Below, piece after piece: positions 1 through 9,199 of a DNA stretch of 64,000 nt. The position numbers were made by a program, and so were the translations under genes. Below the pieces are notes generated by a model that saw only the letters and a program-made list of their open reading frames with translations, was not told where the DNA came from and made no database searches. This DNA is from Alphaproteobacteria bacterium (GTDB lineage: Bacteria > Pseudomonadota > Alphaproteobacteria > Rhodobacterales > Rhodobacteraceae). The stretch spans positions 62,001 through 126,000 of the forward strand of contig JAUIIJ010000002.1 of assembly GCA_030431825.1 (NCBI GenBank), written 5' to 3'. Numbering within the stretch: the stretch's first letter is position 1; each line of letters opens with the position of its first letter.

Positions 1-624
<624 letters not shown>

Positions 625-635
625 GGAGCAGCCTG

Positions 636-1052
636 ATGGCAGATACAATGCAATTTGACCTGGTCAGCCCCGAGCGGAGCCTTGCTTCGCTCGAGGTGAG
701 CTCGGTCCAGATCCCGGGTGCGGACGGTGACATGACGGCGATGCCCGATCACTCACCGCTGATCACCACCCTGCGCCCCGGCGTATTGCGGATTGATGGC
801 CCGTCCGGGCAGGCGGAGTATTTGGTTTCCGGTGGCTTTGCCGAGATCAATGCAACCAGCCTGTCCGTGCTTGCCGAACGGGCGATGCCGCTCAACGAAG
901 TGACCCGCGCCCATATCGACGAAATGATTGAAGAGGCCCGTGCCGAACACGAAGCGGCCAAGGAAACCTTCAAGAACGAGCCGGGCCCGGTTGACGACGC
1001 AGCCAAGCTGCTCGCCGACATGGTGGCACTGGGCGATCACATCAACGTCTGA
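636..1052 (+). CDS. atpC: F1 ATP synthase subunit epsilon
   Basis: Epsilon subunit of the F1 sector (138 aa, normal alphaproteobacterial length). It couples and regulates rotation and belongs to the central stalk. The N-terminal beta-barrel shows the family pattern [31 protein letters not shown] and a GGFAEI segment; the C-terminal helical part is short and acidic. It is the last gene of the atp operon, 11 bases after atpD, and is followed by a strong stem-loop terminator at 1080-1107. The start is the ATG directly after GGAGCAGCCTG. Confidence 0.97.
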   Translation: MADTMQFDLVSPERSLASLEVSSVQIPGADGDMTAMPDHSPLITTLRPGVLRIDGPSGQAEYLVSGGFAEINATSLSVLAERAMPLNEVTRAHIDEMIEEARAEHEAAKETFKNEPGPVDDAAKLLADMVALGDHINV

Positions 1053-1079
1053 TCGGTTCGTATATCGCAACAATGAACG

Positions 1080-1107
1080 AGCCGGCCCCGCTGAGGGCCG
1101 GCTTTTT
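1080..1107 (+). terminator. Rho-independent terminator of the atp operon
   Basis: GCCGGCCC (1081-1088) pairs perfectly with GGGCCGGC (1095-1102) around a 6-base loop, extended by an A-T pair, and is followed by TTTTT (1103-1107). It lies 28 bases after the atpC stop codon. Confidence 0.93.
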
Positions 1108-1207
1108 CGTGGCTTAATGTCGTGATTTTGCGCATCAACCGCCTAGCAATGGCGCGCGTTCGACTATATCGAAGGCAGATCACAAGTCGCGAATTCAAAA
1201 GACCCGA

Positions 1208-1558
1208 ATGAAAAGACTCGAATCCCATCTGCTTGGCATCGATCATGGCGACGTCGTGTTGTTTTCCGATTTCGAGAATGACGGGGAGATGTGGACCGGC
1301 AGCGGCCCCCGCGAATGCCGCAAACATATCATGTTCGATCAACGCTATCGCGAACCGCCGATCGTGCAGGTTTCAATCTCGCTCTGGGATGCCAAGGCGT
1401 CAACCGCCCTGCGCGCCGAACTCGTGACCCGCGATGTGACAACGCAAGGTTTTGATATCGTGTTCCGCACATGGGCCGATACGCGCTTTGCCCGTATTCG
1501 CGCCGCCTGGACCGCGATTGGCGCGCTGCCTCACTCGGACGATTGGGAACTCTACTGA
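1208..1558 (+). CDS. H-type lectin domain protein
   Basis: Small 116-residue protein that looks like one H-type lectin domain (the Helix pomatia agglutinin fold, which binds GalNAc-type sugars in animals). Visible features are GDVVLFSDFENDGEMWTGSG near the N terminus, the core RKHIMFDQRYREPPIVQVSISLWD, and the C-terminal FDIVFRTWADTRFARIRAAWTAIG, which fits the family's end of 'W.. I.V.W.A.G'. There is no signal peptide, so it is probably cytoplasmic or released by another route. It stands alone between the atp terminator and the convergent prs gene. Sugar binding is inferred from the fold. I am fairly sure of the family and unsure of the role. Confidence 0.75.
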   Translation: MKRLESHLLGIDHGDVVLFSDFENDGEMWTGSGPRECRKHIMFDQRYREPPIVQVSISLWDAKASTALRAELVTRDVTTQGFDIVFRTWADTRFARIRAAWTAIGALPHSDDWELY

Positions 1559-1573
1559 GCTTCCCCTGCCCGA

Positions 1574-2593
1574 TCACGCCGCCGAGTAAAGCGATTCGTA
1601 GATCGGGGTCAGCGTCGAATCCTCGAAGAGAGACGACACGGACGTGCCGTTCCAGATGTTCAGGATCGCCTGCGCAAAGACCGGCGCCGTGGGCACGATC
1701 CGGATGTTCTTGGCGGCGAGCACCGCTTCGCTGGGCTGGATCGTGTCGGTGATGACCAGCGATTTCATGACCGAATTGGTAACGCGTTCGACTGCCGGTC
1801 CGCTCATCACGCCATGGGTGATATAGGAATGCACCTCGCGCGCGCCGTTTTCCAACAGAACCTGTGCCGCCTTGCAGAGCGTTCCGGCGGTATCGCACAT
1901 GTCGTCCACGATCAGGCAGATCTTGTCCTCGACATTGCCGATCACGGTCATCTCGGCGATTTCACCGGGCTTTTCACGGCGCTTGTCAACGATCGACAGC
2001 GGCGAATTGATCCGCTTGGCCAGTTCGCGGGCCCGCGCGACGCCGCCCACATCGGGCGAGACCACCATCAGGTCGTTCATGTGTTCCTTGAAATGGGTCT
2101 TGATATCCAGCGCAAAGACCGGCGACGCATATAGGTTATCCACCGGAATATCAAAGAAGCCCTGAATCTGGGCAGCATGCAGGTCCATTGTCAGAACCCG
2201 TTCGATCCCCGTGCCCACCATCATGTTGGCGACCAGCTTGGCGGAAATCGGGGTGCGCGCCTTGGTGCGCCGGTCCTGACGGGCATAGCCGAAATACGGC
2301 AGGATCGCCGTCACCCGTGACGCGCTGGACCGACGCAGCGCATCGGCCATGATCAGCAGCTCCATCAGGTTGTCATTTGCCGGATTCGACGTCGACTGGA
2401 TGATGTACATGTCCTCGCCGCGGACATTTTCGAAGACTTCGACAAATATCTCGCCGTCATTGAACCGTTCGACGCGGGCGTCGACCAGGCCGGTGTGGAT
2501 CCCGCGATGCATCGTCATCCGTTTGGCAATCGCGGTGGCCAATGGGAGGTTGGAGTTTCCGGCGATCAGCTTGGGTTCGGTCGACTGAGGCAT
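1574..2593 (-). CDS. prs: Ribose-phosphate pyrophosphokinase
   Basis: Makes PRPP from ribose-5-phosphate and ATP for nucleotide, histidine and tryptophan synthesis; cytosolic. It is 339 aa. Motifs include the flexible-loop region [66 protein letters not shown] and the PRPP loop [11 protein letters not shown]. The open frame extends upstream to 2740, but homologues begin at the [13 protein letters not shown] stretch, so ATG 2593 is chosen; it has no clear Shine-Dalgarno. It converges with the lectin gene with only 15 bases between them. The class I enzyme identity is clear. Confidence 0.96.
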   Translation of the reverse strand: MPQSTEPKLIAGNSNLPLATAIAKRMTMHRGIHTGLVDARVERFNDGEIFVEVFENVRGEDMYIIQSTSNPANDNLMELLIMADALRRSSASRVTAILPYFGYARQDRRTKARTPISAKLVANMMVGTGIERVLTMDLHAAQIQGFFDIPVDNLYASPVFALDIKTHFKEHMNDLMVVSPDVGGVARARELAKRINSPLSIVDKRREKPGEIAEMTVIGNVEDKICLIVDDMCDTAGTLCKAAQVLLENGAREVHSYITHGVMSGPAVERVTNSVMKSLVITDTIQPSEAVLAAKNIRIVPTAPVFAQAILNIWNGTSVSSLFEDSTLTPIYESLYSAA

Positions 2594-2700
2594 GGCATGG
2601 GTTCCCGGGGCAATGGGCAATTGTGACAGATTCGTAATGTTGACACCGCTTAGCATGGCCTTACCGTCCCGCAAAGAAATAGCCGGAGAGAAATCAGCAG

Positions 2701-3306
2701 ATGACCAACATTGATTACTTCTTTGCGACAATATCGCCATTCGCGTACCTCGCAGGTGACGGGCTGGAAAATATCGCCGCGAAACACGGCGCGTCGATCA
2801 CCTACAAGCCGCTGGACATCATGGCCCTGTTCGGTCGCACAGGCGGGATTGCTCCAAAGGATCGCCACCCGTCGCGCATCGCGTACCGCAATCAGGATCT
2901 TGTCCGGCGCGCAAAGCGACTGAACATGCCGCTCAACCTGCAACCCGCTCACTTCCCAACGAACATGGCGCCGTCATCCTACGCCATCATCGCGGCGCAG
3001 GCTTCCGGTGTTGGCGGAGATGTAGGCCGCCTTGTTCGCTCGTTCATGCGCGCCTGCTGGGTCGAGGAAAAGGACATTGCCACCGACGATGTGGTCCGCG
3101 CCTGTCTCTCCGACGCGGGCTTTGATGCGTCACTTGCGGATAGCGGCCTGTTGCAGGGCGCGGAAACCTATGCCGCCAACCTCGAAGAAGCCGTGGAAAA
3201 GGGCGTGTTCGGAGCTCCCTTCTACATCACGCCAGATGGTGAGAGGTTCTGGGGGCAGGATCGGCTGGAAGATCTCGACGCACATCTCGCGGCGCTGAAA
3301 TCGTGA
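2701..3306 (+). CDS. 2-hydroxychromene-2-carboxylate isomerase family protein (GST kappa/DsbA fold)
   Basis: 201-residue thioredoxin-fold protein of the HCCA isomerase/GST-kappa family. Members isomerise 2-hydroxychromene-2-carboxylate in naphthalene breakdown or act on other glutathione-linked substrates. The N-terminal [14 protein letters not shown] carries the Ser-Pro-(W/F) active-site element in place of DsbA CxxC, and the C-terminal [24 protein letters not shown] is the family signature. An alpha/beta hydrolase gene overlaps its end by 4 bases (GTGA), so the two are translationally coupled. The start is preceded by GGAGAGAAATCAGCAG. The true substrate cannot be read from the sequence. 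Confidence 0.88.
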   Translation: MTNIDYFFATISPFAYLAGDGLENIAAKHGASITYKPLDIMALFGRTGGIAPKDRHPSRIAYRNQDLVRRAKRLNMPLNLQPAHFPTNMAPSSYAIIAAQASGVGGDVGRLVRSFMRACWVEEKDIATDDVVRACLSDAGFDASLADSGLLQGAETYAANLEEAVEKGVFGAPFYITPDGERFWGQDRLEDLDAHLAALKS

Positions 3307-4139
3307 CCGATCCCGCCACCCTGTACAGCCGCAGCTTCGGGCATGGCCCCCGGAATGTCCTGGCCCTGCATTGCACGATCGCCCACTCCGGTGCATGGCG
3401 CGGCGTGGCGACGGCGATGGAGGACGAAATCACCATGCTCGCGCCCGACATGTTCTCGCATGGGCGCAGCCCCGATTGGGATGAAACGGACGACTTTTCC
3501 GACGTGATGAACACCGCCATCCTTCGCCTGATCGACCGGCCGATGGACTTGGTCGGTCATTCCTTTGGTGCGGTGCTCGCTCTGCGTCTGGCCGCCGAGC
3601 ATCCGCAGCTGGTGCGAACCCTGACGCTGATCGAACCGGTGTTCTTTGCCGTCGCCGTGCAGGACACGCCCGATGACCTGGCCCGCGAAGGTGAGACCAT
3701 GCGTCCGGTCAACGAAGCGCTCGAGGCGGGCGACCGGGAACTGGCGGCGCGTCTGTTCAATCGTGCCTGGGGCGATGGCCTGACCCGTTGGCCCGACCTG
3801 CGCGAAGAGACCCGTGCCGCGATGGCACGCGGTATTCACGTGCTTCCGGCGAGCAATTCGGTGCTGTACGAAGACCGGCCCGGCCTGCTTCGCCCGGAGC
3901 GTTTGCAGGCTTTGAGCATGCCCGTGCTGCTGATGCGGGGCGGCAAGTCGGCGGAGATCATGACCACGGTGATTGACGGTCTGGCCCGCCGCATCCCGCA
4001 GTCGGAAACGCGCGTGGTGGAAGATGCGGGGCACATGTTGCCGATTACCCACCCGCAAGAGACCGTGAGCCATCTGCGGCAGCAGTTCGCCAAGATCGCG
4101 GATCCTGCCGGGCCCGAGGACGTTACGCGAAATTCGTGA
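3303..4139 (+). CDS. Alpha/beta-fold hydrolase
   Basis: 278-residue serine hydrolase, cytosolic. The nucleophile elbow is GHSFGA with Ser87, and the histidine is in DAGHMLP (His244); the acid is probably in the segment after the lid near residues 210-226. The lid region (about 115-195) is helical. GTG start at 3303 overlaps the stop of the isomerase gene (GTGA), implying coupled translation and perhaps action on the same metabolite. Homologues are often annotated as putative esterases or haloperoxidase-like hydrolases. The substrate is unknown. Confidence 0.88.
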   Translation: MTDPATLYSRSFGHGPRNVLALHCTIAHSGAWRGVATAMEDEITMLAPDMFSHGRSPDWDETDDFSDVMNTAILRLIDRPMDLVGHSFGAVLALRLAAEHPQLVRTLTLIEPVFFAVAVQDTPDDLAREGETMRPVNEALEAGDRELAARLFNRAWGDGLTRWPDLREETRAAMARGIHVLPASNSVLYEDRPGLLRPERLQALSMPVLLMRGGKSAEIMTTVIDGLARRIPQSETRVVEDAGHMLPITHPQETVSHLRQQFAKIADPAGPEDVTRNS

Positions 4140-4217
4140 AACATCCGAGGCCGCCTGAAGCGCGAGATTTTAAAGCAACAGGTGATGCCCGGTTTGTCAG
4201 GTCCGGCGCGAAACGCG

Positions 4218-5261
4218 CTAGGCTTGCAAAACGCTCAGGAACTGGTCGATCTGCGCATCGCTGATCGACCAGTCACACACGAACCGCGCGGTCAGCATCT
4301 CGTGCGGATCGGCACCATCCAGTGCACCGTCCCATAGATGATAGACCGCCCCGGCGTCGTGCAGCCGGCGATGCACGGCGCGTGGCAGGGCGGCAAAGAT
4401 CATGTTGGCATCCGGTGCATGGGCAAATTCCGCGCCGGCGCTGCGCAGCCCCCGTGCGAGTCGCGTGCAGGCGTCGTTTGCCGACCGCGCGGAGGTGAGC
4501 CAAAGATCGTCCTCGAGATATGCCTTCATCTGGGCAGCAAGATACCGTCCCTTGGAAAACAGGTGCCCGCCACGCTTGCGACGCAGTTCGAATTCCCACG
4601 CCTTTTCTGGGTCAAAGAAGATCACCGCCTCGACGCCGAGCAACCCGTTCTTGGTGCCGCCAAATGACAGCACATCGATCCCCGCACGCCATGACATGTC
4701 CGCAGGCGCGCAGCCCAGCCGCACGAGTGCGTTTGCAAAGCGCGCACCGTCAAGATGGCAGGGCAGGTCATGGTCGCGCGCAACTGCCGTCAGGGCGCGC
4801 AGTTCCTCAAGCGTATAGACCGATCCCCGTTCCGTGACTTGGGTGATCGACACCGGCCCCCGCTGCGGTCCATGCACGCCACGGGTGTTTTCCCGGGCAA
4901 TCGTCGCCGCCAGCGCATCGGCGGTCATCTTGTCCCCGCCCGGCACCAGCGTAAGCTTGGCCCCACCGGTATAGAACTCGGGCGCGTTGCATTCGTCCTC
5001 GTGGATATGTGCCACGGGCGAGCAGAACACCGTCTGATATGGCTGGCACAGGGTTGCCAATGCCAGCGCATTCGCGGCCGTGCCGGTCGCAACCAGATAC
5101 ACCGCCGCATCCGGTGCCGCGAAAATTCCGCGAATACGGTCCTGCACCTGTCTGGTCAGCGGGTCATCACCATAGCCCATCGCGTAACCGTCATTGGCCG
5201 CTCCCAGGGCGGACAGCACCTGCGGATGGACCGGCCCCGAATTGTCGGATGCAAAGAACAT
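4218..5261 (-). CDS. Low-specificity L-threonine aldolase family enzyme
   Basis: PLP enzyme (347 aa) that cleaves beta-hydroxy-amino acids such as threonine to glycine and an aldehyde. It shows FFASDNSGPVHP at the N terminus, HIHEDE (His85-Glu90), HLDGARFANA (169-178) and SFGGTKNG, where Lys204 should hold PLP. ATG 5261 is chosen because GAGGAG lies just upstream; the longer frame to 5330 has no support. The start overlaps the ycgN stop by one base. It is the last gene of ribF-ycgN-aldolase. It could act on beta-hydroxyaspartate or phenylserine instead of threonine. Confidence 0.9.
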   Translation of the reverse strand: MFFASDNSGPVHPQVLSALGAANDGYAMGYGDDPLTRQVQDRIRGIFAAPDAAVYLVATGTAANALALATLCQPYQTVFCSPVAHIHEDECNAPEFYTGGAKLTLVPGGDKMTADALAATIARENTRGVHGPQRGPVSITQVTERGSVYTLEELRALTAVARDHDLPCHLDGARFANALVRLGCAPADMSWRAGIDVLSFGGTKNGLLGVEAVIFFDPEKAWEFELRRKRGGHLFSKGRYLAAQMKAYLEDDLWLTSARSANDACTRLARGLRSAGAEFAHAPDANMIFAALPRAVHRRLHDAGAVYHLWDGALDGADPHEMLTARFVCDWSISDAQIDQFLSVLQA

Positions 5262-5731
5262 CAGATCGGCTCCTCGATGATATATTCTTCCCAGTCTTCT
5301 TCCGGGATCTCGAACTCGGGCACCGTCCACCCCTGTACGGAAACCCCTGCATCATGCACCGATTGCGCGCTTCCCGAGATGAGCGGGTGCCAGTCAAACA
5401 GCGGCTTGCCCTCCCACAAAAGCCGATAGGCGCAGGTCTGCGGCATCCAGTAGGCGTGGCTGTCGAGATTGTCCGGTTTCAACACGATGCATTCCGGGAC
5501 GAATTGATGCCGGATGTCGTATTGGGCACAGCGACATGTGGCATCGTCGAGCAAACGACACGCTACCCGCGTCAGTGCCACCTCTCCGCTGTCCTCGTCC
5601 TCGAGCTTGTTCAGGCAGCACTTGCCGCAGCCATCGCACAGCGCCTCCCATTCCTGCTGGTTCAGTTTCCGCAACGGCTTGCGCTCCCAGAAACGTGGCG
5701 CAAGACCGGCACGGTCGATGGGATCACTCAT
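5261..5731 (-). CDS. YcgN-family cysteine-cluster protein (UPF0260)
   Basis: 156-residue conserved protein with an Fe/Zn-type cysteine cluster: CDGCGKCC (residues 32-39), then Cys at VACRLLDDATCRCAQY, PECIVL and QTCAYRLL. It ends in a very acidic tail. The pattern fits the UPF0260/YkgJ-related CxxCxxCC family, which has no agreed function but is thought to bind metal. It sits inside an overlapping operon (4 bases with ribF, 1 base with the aldolase). I recognise the family and give no biochemical role. Confidence 0.9.
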   Translation of the reverse strand: MSDPIDRAGLAPRFWERKPLRKLNQQEWEALCDGCGKCCLNKLEDEDSGEVALTRVACRLLDDATCRCAQYDIRHQFVPECIVLKPDNLDSHAYWMPQTCAYRLLWEGKPLFDWHPLISGSAQSVHDAGVSVQGWTVPEFEIPEEDWEEYIIEEPI

Positions 5732-6660
5732 GTGGCGGCCAGGATATCGCGGGCGCGGGCGCTGTCGGCATGCATCTGCGCCACGAGGCCATCCACGTCA
5801 TCGAACTTCTGCTCTGGGCGAAGATAATCCACCAGCCCCACGGACAGCGTCGCGCCGTACAGATCGCCGGTGAAATCGAACAGGTAGGTTTCGATATTCG
5901 GCCTGTTCCGACCGAACATCGGCCGCACGCCAAGCGATGCGACACCGTGATAGCTGCCCGCGTGCGGTCCGTCGACCACATCCACCAGCACCGCATAGAC
6001 ACCAAAGGCCGGGGGATGGATCCCGCTGATCGACATGTTGGCGGTCGGAAAGCCGAGGACCCTGCCGCGCTGTTCGCCACTGATCACCTTGCCTTCGATG
6101 CGATGCCAGTGTCCGAGCATGGCCGCCGCATCGCGTGGACGCCCATCGCCGAGCGCGGTGCGAATGGCGGTGGACGACACCGTGCGGTCGCCGTTTTCAA
6201 GCAGCGGAGCGATGGTGACGCCAAACCCCATTTCCTTGCCGTGGCGCACCAGATCGGCGGCGGTTCCCGCCCTCCCCCGGCCAAAGCAGAAGTCATGACC
6301 GACGACCACGTGTTTCAGACCGAACCCGTCGTGAATAACGCTGCGCGAGAATGCTTCGGGGCTGAGCGCCGCCAGCGACGCGTTGAAGGCCAGTTCGTAG
6401 AGAAGTTCGACGCCCAGCTTGGCCAGCCGGCTCGTCCGGGCCTCGCGCCCCATGAGCCGAAACGGCGGCGCGTCAGGGGCAAAGAACTCTCGGGGATGCG
6501 GTTCGAATGTCAGCACGCCCAAGGGCGCGTCGGGAGCCGCGCGCCGGGCGATGTCGATCACCGTCTGATGACCCAGATGTACACCGTCAAAGTTGCCAAT
6601 CGCGACGCTCGCGCCGCGATCTGCTTCCTGAACAAACTGATAGTCCCGCACGATCCGCAT
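5728..6660 (-). CDS. ribF: Bifunctional riboflavin kinase / FAD synthetase
   Basis: Converts riboflavin to FMN and then FAD in the cytosol. It is 310 aa, the usual size. The N-terminal nucleotidyltransferase has GNFDGVHLGHQ (22-32, an HIGH-like motif), VVGHDFCFGRGRAG and STAIRTALGDG. The C-terminal riboflavin kinase (from about 185) has RGRVLGFPTANM and RPMFG. It is first in a tight operon, with its stop overlapping ycgN by 4 bases. No strong Shine-Dalgarno is visible at ATG 6660. Confidence 0.96.
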   Translation of the reverse strand: MRIVRDYQFVQEADRGASVAIGNFDGVHLGHQTVIDIARRAAPDAPLGVLTFEPHPREFFAPDAPPFRLMGREARTSRLAKLGVELLYELAFNASLAALSPEAFSRSVIHDGFGLKHVVVGHDFCFGRGRAGTAADLVRHGKEMGFGVTIAPLLENGDRTVSSTAIRTALGDGRPRDAAAMLGHWHRIEGKVISGEQRGRVLGFPTANMSISGIHPPAFGVYAVLVDVVDGPHAGSYHGVASLGVRPMFGRNRPNIETYLFDFTGDLYGATLSVGLVDYLRPEQKFDDVDGLVAQMHADSARARDILAAT

Positions 6661-6708
6661 TTGCGTTGCGTAGCGGGCAACGCGCCCGCGCGCAAGAGCG
6701 TCGGTGCG

Positions 6709-7152
6709 CTAGTCGAACTTGCGACTCGGGGCGAGCACCATCGCCTCGCCGATCAGGACCTTCTTGCCGTCCACCGAACAATGACAGTCGAGCTTGACCC
6801 GGCGCTTGCCCATGTCGATATCAACCACCTTGACCTCGGCATAGACCATGTCGCCCGGGCGCACCGGCGCGAGAAACTTCAATGTCTGCCCCATATACAC
6901 GGTGCCATGACCGGGCAGTTGCTCGCCAATCACCGCCGAAATCAGGCCCGCCGTCAGCATGCCGTGGGCAATGCGCCCTTCGAAAATGGTGTCCTGCGCA
7001 TAGTCGTCATCCAGATGCACCGGATTCCGGTCGGTCGAGACCTGCGCGAACATCTCGATATCCTCGTCCGTCACCACCTTGCGCAGATGGCGCGACATTC
7101 CCATTTCGATATCTTCGATACAGATCGTGCCACGGGGCAAATTGTCCAACAT
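6709..7152 (-). CDS. MaoC-family dehydratase (enoyl-CoA hydratase-like)
   Basis: Hot-dog-fold protein (147 aa) of the MaoC / (R)-specific enoyl-CoA hydratase group. The catalytic Asp/His signature is visible in FAQVSTDRNPVHLDDDYA followed by GRIAHGML. The frame is open to 7242, but ATG 7152 has GAGGATACC directly upstream and fits homologues, while ATG 7170 has no such site. It is a single gene, 49 bases upstream of ribF on the same strand. The AT-rich 7153-7277 region in front holds its promoter. It may act in PHB or beta-oxidation metabolism; the substrate is not determinable. Confidence 0.88.
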   Translation of the reverse strand: MLDNLPRGTICIEDIEMGMSRHLRKVVTDEDIEMFAQVSTDRNPVHLDDDYAQDTIFEGRIAHGMLTAGLISAVIGEQLPGHGTVYMGQTLKFLAPVRPGDMVYAEVKVVDIDMGKRRVKLDCHCSVDGKKVLIGEAMVLAPSRKFD

Positions 7153-7277
7153 GGTATCCTCATTCGTCATCGGCGCAGTAATATATGATCTACATTTGAT
7201 CTTGGCTTGCAACTTTATTACTTTGCAGTCGCAGAAAATCAAGTGATTCTGAGTCTTTTTTGAGCGGCAGTCGCTTT

Positions 7278-7982
7278 CTAGCCGCCGCCAGCGGCCCCGA
7301 GCTGCGTCCCTTCTCTCTCGTATTGTTCGCGCCAGAGCCTGCGCAGCACCGCCCCCTCACCCGTGAAATCGGTGCCGGTCAGGGTGCATTCCCAAATCCG
7401 GTCTGTCCGAAAATGGCGGAAAGCGGACCGCGTTTCGCACCATGCCACCAGCATCACGCAGTTCAGATGATAGATCAGGGCCAGCGGCCTGACGACGCGG
7501 CGGGTCTCGTTGTTCTTTTCATCGCGATAGAGCAATTCCAGCTTGCTTTCCTCGCGGATGGCACCGCGCAACATCGCCTTTGACACGCAGTCCGGGGCAC
7601 TGTCATCCGAGGGTGCCCCCCAGGGCACGATCTCGAGCCAATCCGCCGGGCCATGCAGCGCGTCGATCTTGCCACAGACCCGCTGCGCCGCCCGCTGCAA
7701 CGCACTGTCTCCGGTCCGGGCCAGCATCGCCAGGGCGACGCGCAGGGCTTCGATCTCGTCGGTATCGAAATTCAGCGGCGGCAGATCATAGCCTTTCCGC
7801 ATGAGATACCCCATGCCGGCTTCGCCCTCGATCGGCGTGCGCATCCCCTGCAGGGCCGCGATATCGCGATAGATCGTGCGAACGGACACCTCCAGCTGAT
7901 CGGACAGGTCCGCCGCCGTGACGGGCCCCTCGGCGGCGCGCAGGATCTGGATGATTTCAAAAAGCCGGCTTGAGCGGGGCAT
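7278..7982 (-). CDS. YafY/WYL-domain HTH transcriptional regulator
   Basis: 234-residue regulator. The N terminus is a DeoR-type winged helix (RSSRLFEIIQILRAAEGPVTAADLSDQLEVSVRTIYRDIAAL), and the rest is the ligand-sensing WYL region (IREESKLELLYRDEKNNETRRVVRPLALIYHLNCVMLVAWCETRSAFRHFRTDRI). The last 20 residues are Gly/Ala-rich. A perfect inverted repeat (8031-8046) lies 49 bases upstream of the start and is the likely operator. Such regulators usually control a divergent gene, but the divergent side here has only a short unrecognised frame (8098 onward). No strong Shine-Dalgarno is visible. Confidence 0.9.
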   Translation of the reverse strand: MPRSSRLFEIIQILRAAEGPVTAADLSDQLEVSVRTIYRDIAALQGMRTPIEGEAGMGYLMRKGYDLPPLNFDTDEIEALRVALAMLARTGDSALQRAAQRVCGKIDALHGPADWLEIVPWGAPSDDSAPDCVSKAMLRGAIREESKLELLYRDEKNNETRRVVRPLALIYHLNCVMLVAWCETRSAFRHFRTDRIWECTLTGTDFTGEGAVLRRLWREQYEREGTQLGAAGGG

Positions 7983-8030
7983 GGTGTCCGCATTCCCTTG
8001 AAGTGTCTGCTGCCACTATATCATCCCCAC

Positions 8031-8046
8031 CTGACAGCATGTGTCA
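8031..8046. promoter_or_regulatory. Inverted repeat, candidate WYL-regulator operator
   Basis: CTGACA-GCATG-TGTCAG is a perfect 6-bp inverted repeat with a 5-base spacer. It is flanked by a second, weaker TGTCTGCTGCCA/GTCAGCAGAC relation. It lies in the intergenic space upstream of the regulator gene (start 7982) and of the short divergent frame at 8098. Autoregulation is an inference. Confidence 0.5.
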
Positions 8047-8097
8047 GCAGACATCGGCAATGATGGCCCGACGCGATTTTGAACAAGGGCACACATC

Positions 8098-8195
8098 ATG
8101 AACAGCTTTGATGAACTGATACTGATCCGGCTGCGACTGGGTCGTTGGGAGCCATACGATAAAATTCAGCGCAGTGGTCGCGACGGGCGTCCTAT
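8098..8195 (+). other. Possible remnant of a gene divergent from the WYL regulator
   Basis: An ATG preceded by AAGGG at a good spacing opens a frame MNSFDELILIRLRLGRWEPYDK that reads plausibly for about 33 codons. It then runs antisense into the 3' end of the HAD hydrolase gene without a recognisable domain. It may be the 5' stub of a former target gene of the regulator, or a chance frame. I recognise no family. Confidence 0.2.
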
Positions 8196-9067
8196 CGCAG
8201 GAAGCCGATCGCATAGCTGGGCGACATCTGCTGATCGCGCAGATAGTGTTCGAGCGCGGTCGCGTCCGGCTGGTCGCTGGTTCTGGTTTCTCGTGCCGCC
8301 AGCCCTCCGGTGATGAAGAGTGAGTCAATATCTTCCCCGGATGCCCCCAGAATATCGGTCCGGATGCCGTCACCAATTGCCAGGATCGAGGAATCCGGAA
8401 CCAGGCGGTCGATTTCGGCCAACCGGCGGCGCGCCAGATCGTAGATCGGGGGATGTGGTTTGCCGAAATAGAGGCTCTCGCCCCCCATCTCGGTATAGAG
8501 CCGCGCCAGCGCGCCTGCGCACCATTCGCGCACCTCGCCCCGGTCCACGACGATATCCGGATTCGCGCACAGCAGTTTCAGACCCTTCTGTTTGGCATAG
8601 AGAAACTGGGGTCGGTTCACCTCCGGGTCGGCGAGCGGGTCGAACGGACCGCAGCATACGATCCCCTCTGCCTCGTCCAGCGGCACGCGCGTGATGCGAA
8701 CCGGATCCTTAACCACGCCGATCGGCGCGAAAAAGCCCGCGTCGCGCTCTTCTTCGCCCATGAACCAGACCTTTTCTCCGACCGTGCCGCGATACATCGC
8801 CGCCCGCGCGCTGTCGCCAGAGGATGCGATGCTGTCCCAGGCGTCGTCGGGTACGCCGAATGTCGCCAGTTGCTCCTGCACACCCGCGCGCGGTTTGGGC
8901 GAATTGGTGACCAGCACAACGGTGCCCCCCGTCTCGCGATAGGCGCGCAGGGCCGCAATGGCGTCGGGGTAGGCCCGCACGCCATCGTGAACACAGCCCC
9001 AAAGGTCTACGAACAGGGCTTCGTATCGGTCGGCAACGTCGCTGAGCGCGGAAATGATATCGGTCAT
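8192..9067 (-). CDS. HAD-type hydrolase, TIGR01459 family
   Basis: 291-residue class IIA HAD hydrolase. It has the first motif as FVDLWGCVHDG (nucleophile Asp near residue 19), motif II VLVTNSPKPR, and the late motifs FGKPHPPIYDLA and AIGDGIRTDILGASGEDIDSLFITGG. The NagD-like arrangement suggests a small-molecule or nucleotide phosphatase in the cytosol. ATG 9067 is chosen because AGGAGAATGCC precedes it; the frame stays open to 9166. It is monocistronic, with 132 bases between it and livF. The physiological substrate of this family is unknown to me. Confidence 0.9.
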   Translation of the reverse strand: MTDIISALSDVADRYEALFVDLWGCVHDGVRAYPDAIAALRAYRETGGTVVLVTNSPKPRAGVQEQLATFGVPDDAWDSIASSGDSARAAMYRGTVGEKVWFMGEEERDAGFFAPIGVVKDPVRITRVPLDEAEGIVCCGPFDPLADPEVNRPQFLYAKQKGLKLLCANPDIVVDRGEVREWCAGALARLYTEMGGESLYFGKPHPPIYDLARRRLAEIDRLVPDSSILAIGDGIRTDILGASGEDIDSLFITGGLAARETRTSDQPDATALEHYLRDQQMSPSYAIGFLR

Positions 9068-9199
9068 GGCATTCTCCTGGCTTTCACCCAAAGGTGTGAC
9101 CCTCCGTCGCGCCGACCGCAAGCCGGAAACCGACGCGAAACGTCCCGCCTGCGGGTTCGGCAACATGCCGCGCGCATGCCATGGCCTCGGTGGGGCTGA

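Noticed and set aside
5536-7188. 550-codon plus-strand frame
   Set aside because: Antisense to ycgN, ribF and the MaoC gene; composition is Arg/His-rich with no family pattern.
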